DNA from: JBCDCP01 sp039181495
GTDB taxonomy: Bacteria; Pseudomonadota; Alphaproteobacteria; Rhizobiales; Tepidamorphaceae
Direction: 5' to 3'
Length of the DNA stretch: 16,572 nucleotides
Assembly (NCBI GenBank): GCA_039181495.1
Contig: JBCDCP010000068.1
Location: 1-16,572 of the forward strand
Below, piece after piece: positions 14,701-16,572 of the stretch. The stretch's first letter is position 1. Every line of letters starts with the position of its first letter. A program made the position numbers and the translations under genes. A model generated the notes under the pieces. That model made no database searches. It saw nothing but the letters and a program-made list of their open reading frames with translations, and was not told where the DNA came from.

Positions 14701-15315
14701 AAGATCACTGCGCCGGAAGGCTCGATGATCAACCCGCGCTATCCGGCTGCGGTGATCGCCGGGAATACTGAAGTCAGCCAGGCCATTGCAGACTGCCTGT
14801 TTGCCGCACTCGAGGTGATCGCCGGCTCGCAAGGCACCATGAACAACTTCGTCTGGGGCAATGACCGGCTCCAGAACTATGAAACGATCTGCGGCGGCAC
14901 CGGCGCCGGCCCCGGCTTTGACGGTCAGAGTGCGGTGCATGCCCACATGACCAATACGAGAATGACTGACCCCGAGGTGTTGGAACAGCGTTTCCCGGTG
15001 CGGGTGGAGGAGTTCTCGATACGGGGTGGATCAGGTGGTGCGGGACGCTGGCAGGGCGGCGACGGCATTATCCGGCGTTTGCGCTTCCTTGAAGCGATGA
15101 CCGTCACCACCCTGTCGTCTAATCGGAAAACCGGGCCGGCAGGGTTCGAGGGCGGCGCGCGTGGCGCACCGGGCGAGAACTGGGTCATCCGCAAGGATGG
15201 GTCTCGCCAAAAACTTGAAGGCAATGACTCGACCGAGGTCGAAATCGGTGATGCCTTTGAGATCCGCTCACCCGGAGGCGGCGGATGGGGCGATCCCGAT
15301 CTTCGCGACGGGTGA
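11704..15315 (+). CDS. ATP-dependent 5-oxoprolinase, HyuA-HyuB fusion
   Basis: This 1203-residue cytoplasmic enzyme probably opens 5-oxoproline to glutamate using ATP. Residues 1-690 are HyuA-like: the N-terminal nucleotide motif DRGGTFTD (7-14), then HKLLSENPELYQDAAVEGMR, a run typical of bacterial 5-oxoprolinases, and the second phosphate motif GFDMGGTSTDV (283-293). From about 691 (DPIMLEVFNNLFMSIAEQMG) it is HyuB-like, with GGTGAGPGFDGQSAVHAHMT near residue 1064 and the C-terminal SPGGGGWGDP. The length matches full fused 5-oxoprolinases; separate HyuA and HyuB chains are typical of N-methylhydantoinases and acetophenone carboxylases. GAGGAG lies 7 bases before the ATG. It ends the TRAP operon, suggesting that imported substrate is hydrolysed here. 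An alternative substrate is a hydantoin, which would connect it to sarcosine formation. Confidence 0.92.
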   Translation: MWQFWIDRGGTFTDIVAVNPDGAVVTHKLLSENPELYQDAAVEGMRQLLALPQGSKLPPARIRDVKMGTTVATNALLERKGDPTLLMITQGFGDQLRIGYQNRPKLFALKIELPELLYADVAEVPERLDASGAVLQPLDVDAARASLKQAFAKGIRGVAIAFVHAYLNPEHEEQVANIAREIGFTQVSTSAETSRLIKLVGRGDTTVVDAYLSPVLRRYVDRVVSAFDNDNGETAKLYFMQSNGGLTDARLFQGKDAILSGPAGGVVGMVRTAAEAGFDHLIGFDMGGTSTDVCHYAGQYERAFETEVAGVRMRAPMMSIHTVAAGGGSILTFRDGRFQVGPDSAGADPGPACYRRGGPLAITDCNVMLGKLNPDHFPHVFGPNGDEPLDAEIVRKKFQALAKEIADETGQPLLSPEETAGGFLRIGVLNMANAIKKISVQRGYDVTRYTLNSFGGAGGQHACLVADVLGMTSVFIHPHAGVLSAYGMGLADIRAIRERQVDQPLEALRSVLGLADELTKDARAEVAEQGVAQSAIETQCRAHLRYEGSHQTLDVPLTDVEQMRTDFHEAHMARFGFAPPGRTLIIDMLEAEAIGGGAELGQAVSSLSNTDAEPIDRTSVYCDGAWQEAPIFSREAMRHGQAIGGPAILTEPTGTTIVEPGWTATADKAGNLVLERTEPLARETAIGTDADPIMLEVFNNLFMSIAEQMGATLANTAHSVNIKERLDFSCALFDATGGLVANAPHVPVHLGSMSDSVRTVARLNAGSMKPGDAYMLNAPFNGGTHLPDVTVVTPVFDEEGDEILFYVASRGHHADIGGRTPGSAPPDSTHIDEEGVVIDNFKLVEDGKLRDAETRDLLASGKYPCRNIDQNMADLEAQIAANATGIRETHRAIRTFGLDVVQAYMHHVQNNAEASVRRVIGTLHDGHYRHVLDNGNAIEVTITVDHDNAQAHIDFTGTSSQDRGNYNAPMAVCYAVVLYVFRTLVGADIPMNEGCLKPLKITAPEGSMINPRYPAAVIAGNTEVSQAIADCLFAALEVIAGSQGTMNNFVWGNDRLQNYETICGGTGAGPGFDGQSAVHAHMTNTRMTDPEVLEQRFPVRVEEFSIRGGSGGAGRWQGGDGIIRRLRFLEAMTVTTLSSNRKTGPAGFEGGARGAPGENWVIRKDGSRQKLEGNDSTEVEIGDAFEIRSPGGGGWGDPDLRDG

Positions 15316-15407
15316 CTGCGCAGCCGGGGCTGCTACTGGCTTCCGCGCTGACACTCCGGGGACTATGATGCGGCAACGGTGCGCGGCAAGACGCACGCTC
15401 GCAGGAT

Positions 15408-15411
15408 GGGA
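15408..15411 (+). promoter_or_regulatory. Possible ribosome binding site for the protease GTG start
   Basis: GGGA lies 7 bases before the GTG at 15419. The ATGs at 15365/15368 have GGGG only 3-6 bases upstream, so the choice is not settled. Confidence 0.35.
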
Positions 15412-15418
15412 TCGCACA

Positions 15419-16572
15419 GTGATACTGCGCCGGAAGACCTCCAGGACACCCGCAATGGCTTCGGTCCTGTCGATTGCAATCGCGACACTTCTGGTTCTGG
15501 CCGGCGGCCTGCCGCGTACGGCCCACGCCTTTCCCGAAGAAACCCTGAGATCGGTGGTGTCCGTCCTGCCTGTCTGGCCGGGCCGGGCGCAAGGCGGACG
15601 GGGCGGTCCGCCTGGTGTCGCACCGGAAGGCAGCGGCGTTGTTCTGTATTCGGGTATCATTGCGACGGCCTGGCATGTGGTCGAGCCGGCCGAACGGATC
15701 GATGTGCGTCTGTCCGATGGTCGCGTGGTACCAGCACGGCTGATCGCGCAGGATGCAGCGAGCGACATTGCTGTTCTCGGGGTGGACATCGCCCTGCCCG
15801 CAATTCCAATCGCGCTGCCGCCACGGCTGACCCAGCCTGTCTGCACAATCGGCAATGCCTATGGTCTGGGCCTGTCGACCACTTGCGGCGTGGTCTCCGC
15901 CCTGAATGTGTCCAATGCCGGGTTCAATCCGGTGGAGGATTTCGTCCAGACGGATGCGGCCTCCAATCCCGGGGTTTCGGGCGGCGCATTGGTCGACTCT
16001 GATGGCCGCCTTGTCGGCATGATGTCGGCGATCTTTGCCTCGGGCTCCGACACCAATATCGGCATCAATTTCGCCGTCTCGACTGACCTTCTGATTCGGG
16101 TTGTCGATGCTCTGATCACTGATGGTGATGTCCGCTACCCCTCACCCGGATGGCGACTTGAGACACCGGCACGCAATCAGCTCGCCACGCTTGCGGCGCC
16201 GGTCGTCCGGACCCTAAGCGACACCGGTGCTGCCGCTCAGGCAGGGATCAGACCGGGTGATGTCGTCGTCGAGATCGGCGAGCGGGTGATCCGGACTCCA
16301 CGTGATGCCATTGCAGCCCTGGCCATCCTCCCGCAGGAGCAGGACTCGATCGATGTGACAATCCAGCGGGACGGTCAGCCGCAAACCGTCTCCCTGGTTT
16401 TTGGTGGCGAGCCGGTGGTCGATGCAAGCAGCGATGAGCCGGAGATCCTGGGCGACTGTCCGCATCCGGCCGCAGTGTGCCAGATCCGGCAGGCTGTTTT
16501 TCCCGTTTCGAGCTTCGATCCGGTTGGCAGCGCAACGCGGATCGGACCCAACCTGCTGGTCACCAATCGCCA
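15419..16572 (+). CDS. Secreted HtrA-like serine protease with PDZ domain and the start of a second protease-like domain (partial; C-terminus beyond right edge)
   Basis: At least 384 residues, open at the window edge. The GTG at 15419 gives a compact signal peptide (RRK near the start, hydrophobic core 13-29, TAHA at 34-37). ATGs at 15365, 15368 and 15455 are in the same frame and possible. The trypsin-like domain (about 39-235) keeps a full triad: H86 in TAWHVV, D116 in ASDIAV, S187 in NPGVSGGAL. The usual GNSGG is GVSGG (V186). A PDZ domain follows at about 250-335 (AGIRPGDVVVEIGERVI 275-291). After a Cys-containing linker, GSATRIGPNLLVTNR (370-384) resembles the start of another trypsin-like domain just before its histidine. 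It probably acts in the periplasm or outside the cell in protein quality control, and is likely unrelated to the operon upstream. Confidence 0.82.
   Translation, partial: MILRRKTSRTPAMASVLSIAIATLLVLAGGLPRTAHAFPEETLRSVVSVLPVWPGRAQGGRGGPPGVAPEGSGVVLYSGIIATAWHVVEPAERIDVRLSDGRVVPARLIAQDAASDIAVLGVDIALPAIPIALPPRLTQPVCTIGNAYGLGLSTTCGVVSALNVSNAGFNPVEDFVQTDAASNPGVSGGALVDSDGRLVGMMSAIFASGSDTNIGINFAVSTDLLIRVVDALITDGDVRYPSPGWRLETPARNQLATLAAPVVRTLSDTGAAAQAGIRPGDVVVEIGERVIRTPRDAIAALAILPQEQDSIDVTIQRDGQPQTVSLVFGGEPVVDASSDEPEILGDCPHPAAVCQIRQAVFPVSSFDPVGSATRIGPNLLVTNR

Noticed and set aside
15320..15333. Hairpin GCAGCC/GGCTGC after the 5-oxoprolinase stop as operon terminator
   Set aside because: Stem is short with a loop of only 2-4 bases and no T-run follows; not a convincing terminator.
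15365..15418. Longer protease N-terminus with a twin-arginine signal (ARRTL)
   Set aside because: The motif lacks the usual residues after RR and would give a signal peptide of about 55 residues; the GTG start at 15419 gives a normal one. It cannot be fully excluded.
1..16572. CRISPR arrays, tRNA/rRNA genes, insertion sequences, prophage or toxin-antitoxin genes
   Set aside because: None seen: no regular spaced repeats, no transposase or integrase motifs and no tRNA-like cloverleaf noticed by eye.

Overview
The window is a stretch of a GC-rich bacterial chromosome, most likely from an alphaproteobacterium of the Rhizobiales/Rhodobacterales type. That guess rests on the codon usage, the style of the amino-acid ABC transporter and TRAP operons, and an alphaproteobacterial-looking dimethylglycine/sarcosine dehydrogenase-like protein. 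No rRNA, tRNA, insertion sequence, CRISPR array or attachment site is visible. Coding density is high: no gap between genes exceeds about 105 bp, so there is no long non-coding stretch to describe.

Left module (1-4133, all minus strand; transcription runs right to left). An RpiR/MurR-type regulator is followed by a complete polar amino-acid ABC importer: periplasmic binding protein, two permeases that overlap by 4 bp, and an ATPase cut by the left window edge. An intrinsic terminator/attenuator hairpin sits between the binding-protein gene and the permeases. A short divergent control region (about 4134-4232) separates this operon from a plus-strand gene at 4233-6638 for an 801-residue FAD amine oxidoreductase with a C-terminal GcvT (folate) domain. 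The layout suggests that this transporter imports the substrate, possibly an N-methylated amino acid, that the oxidoreductase demethylates, with the RpiR protein controlling both directions.

Right module (6710-15315, all plus strand). A LysR regulator is followed by a DUF1445/YcsI-family putative hydro-lyase, related to the mammalian D-glutamate cyclase, then a full DctP-DctQ-DctM TRAP transporter and a 1203-residue fused HyuA-HyuB protein that reads as an ATP-dependent 5-oxoprolinase. Together these look like a system for taking up 5-oxoproline (pyroglutamate) or a related compound and converting it to glutamate, with the DUF1445 enzyme linking D-glutamate and 5-oxo-D-proline. A strong GC hairpin follows dctP, which parallels the hairpin after the ABC binding protein.

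Right edge (about 15419 onward, plus strand). A secreted HtrA-like serine protease with a PDZ domain begins here. Past the PDZ domain the sequence starts to look like a second trypsin-like domain, and the window ends inside it.

The most interesting feature is the pairing of the DUF1445 enzyme, TRAP transporter and fused 5-oxoprolinase under a LysR regulator, next to an N-methyl amine oxidation and amino-acid import module. The substrate assignments are inference; the family assignments are well supported by motifs.
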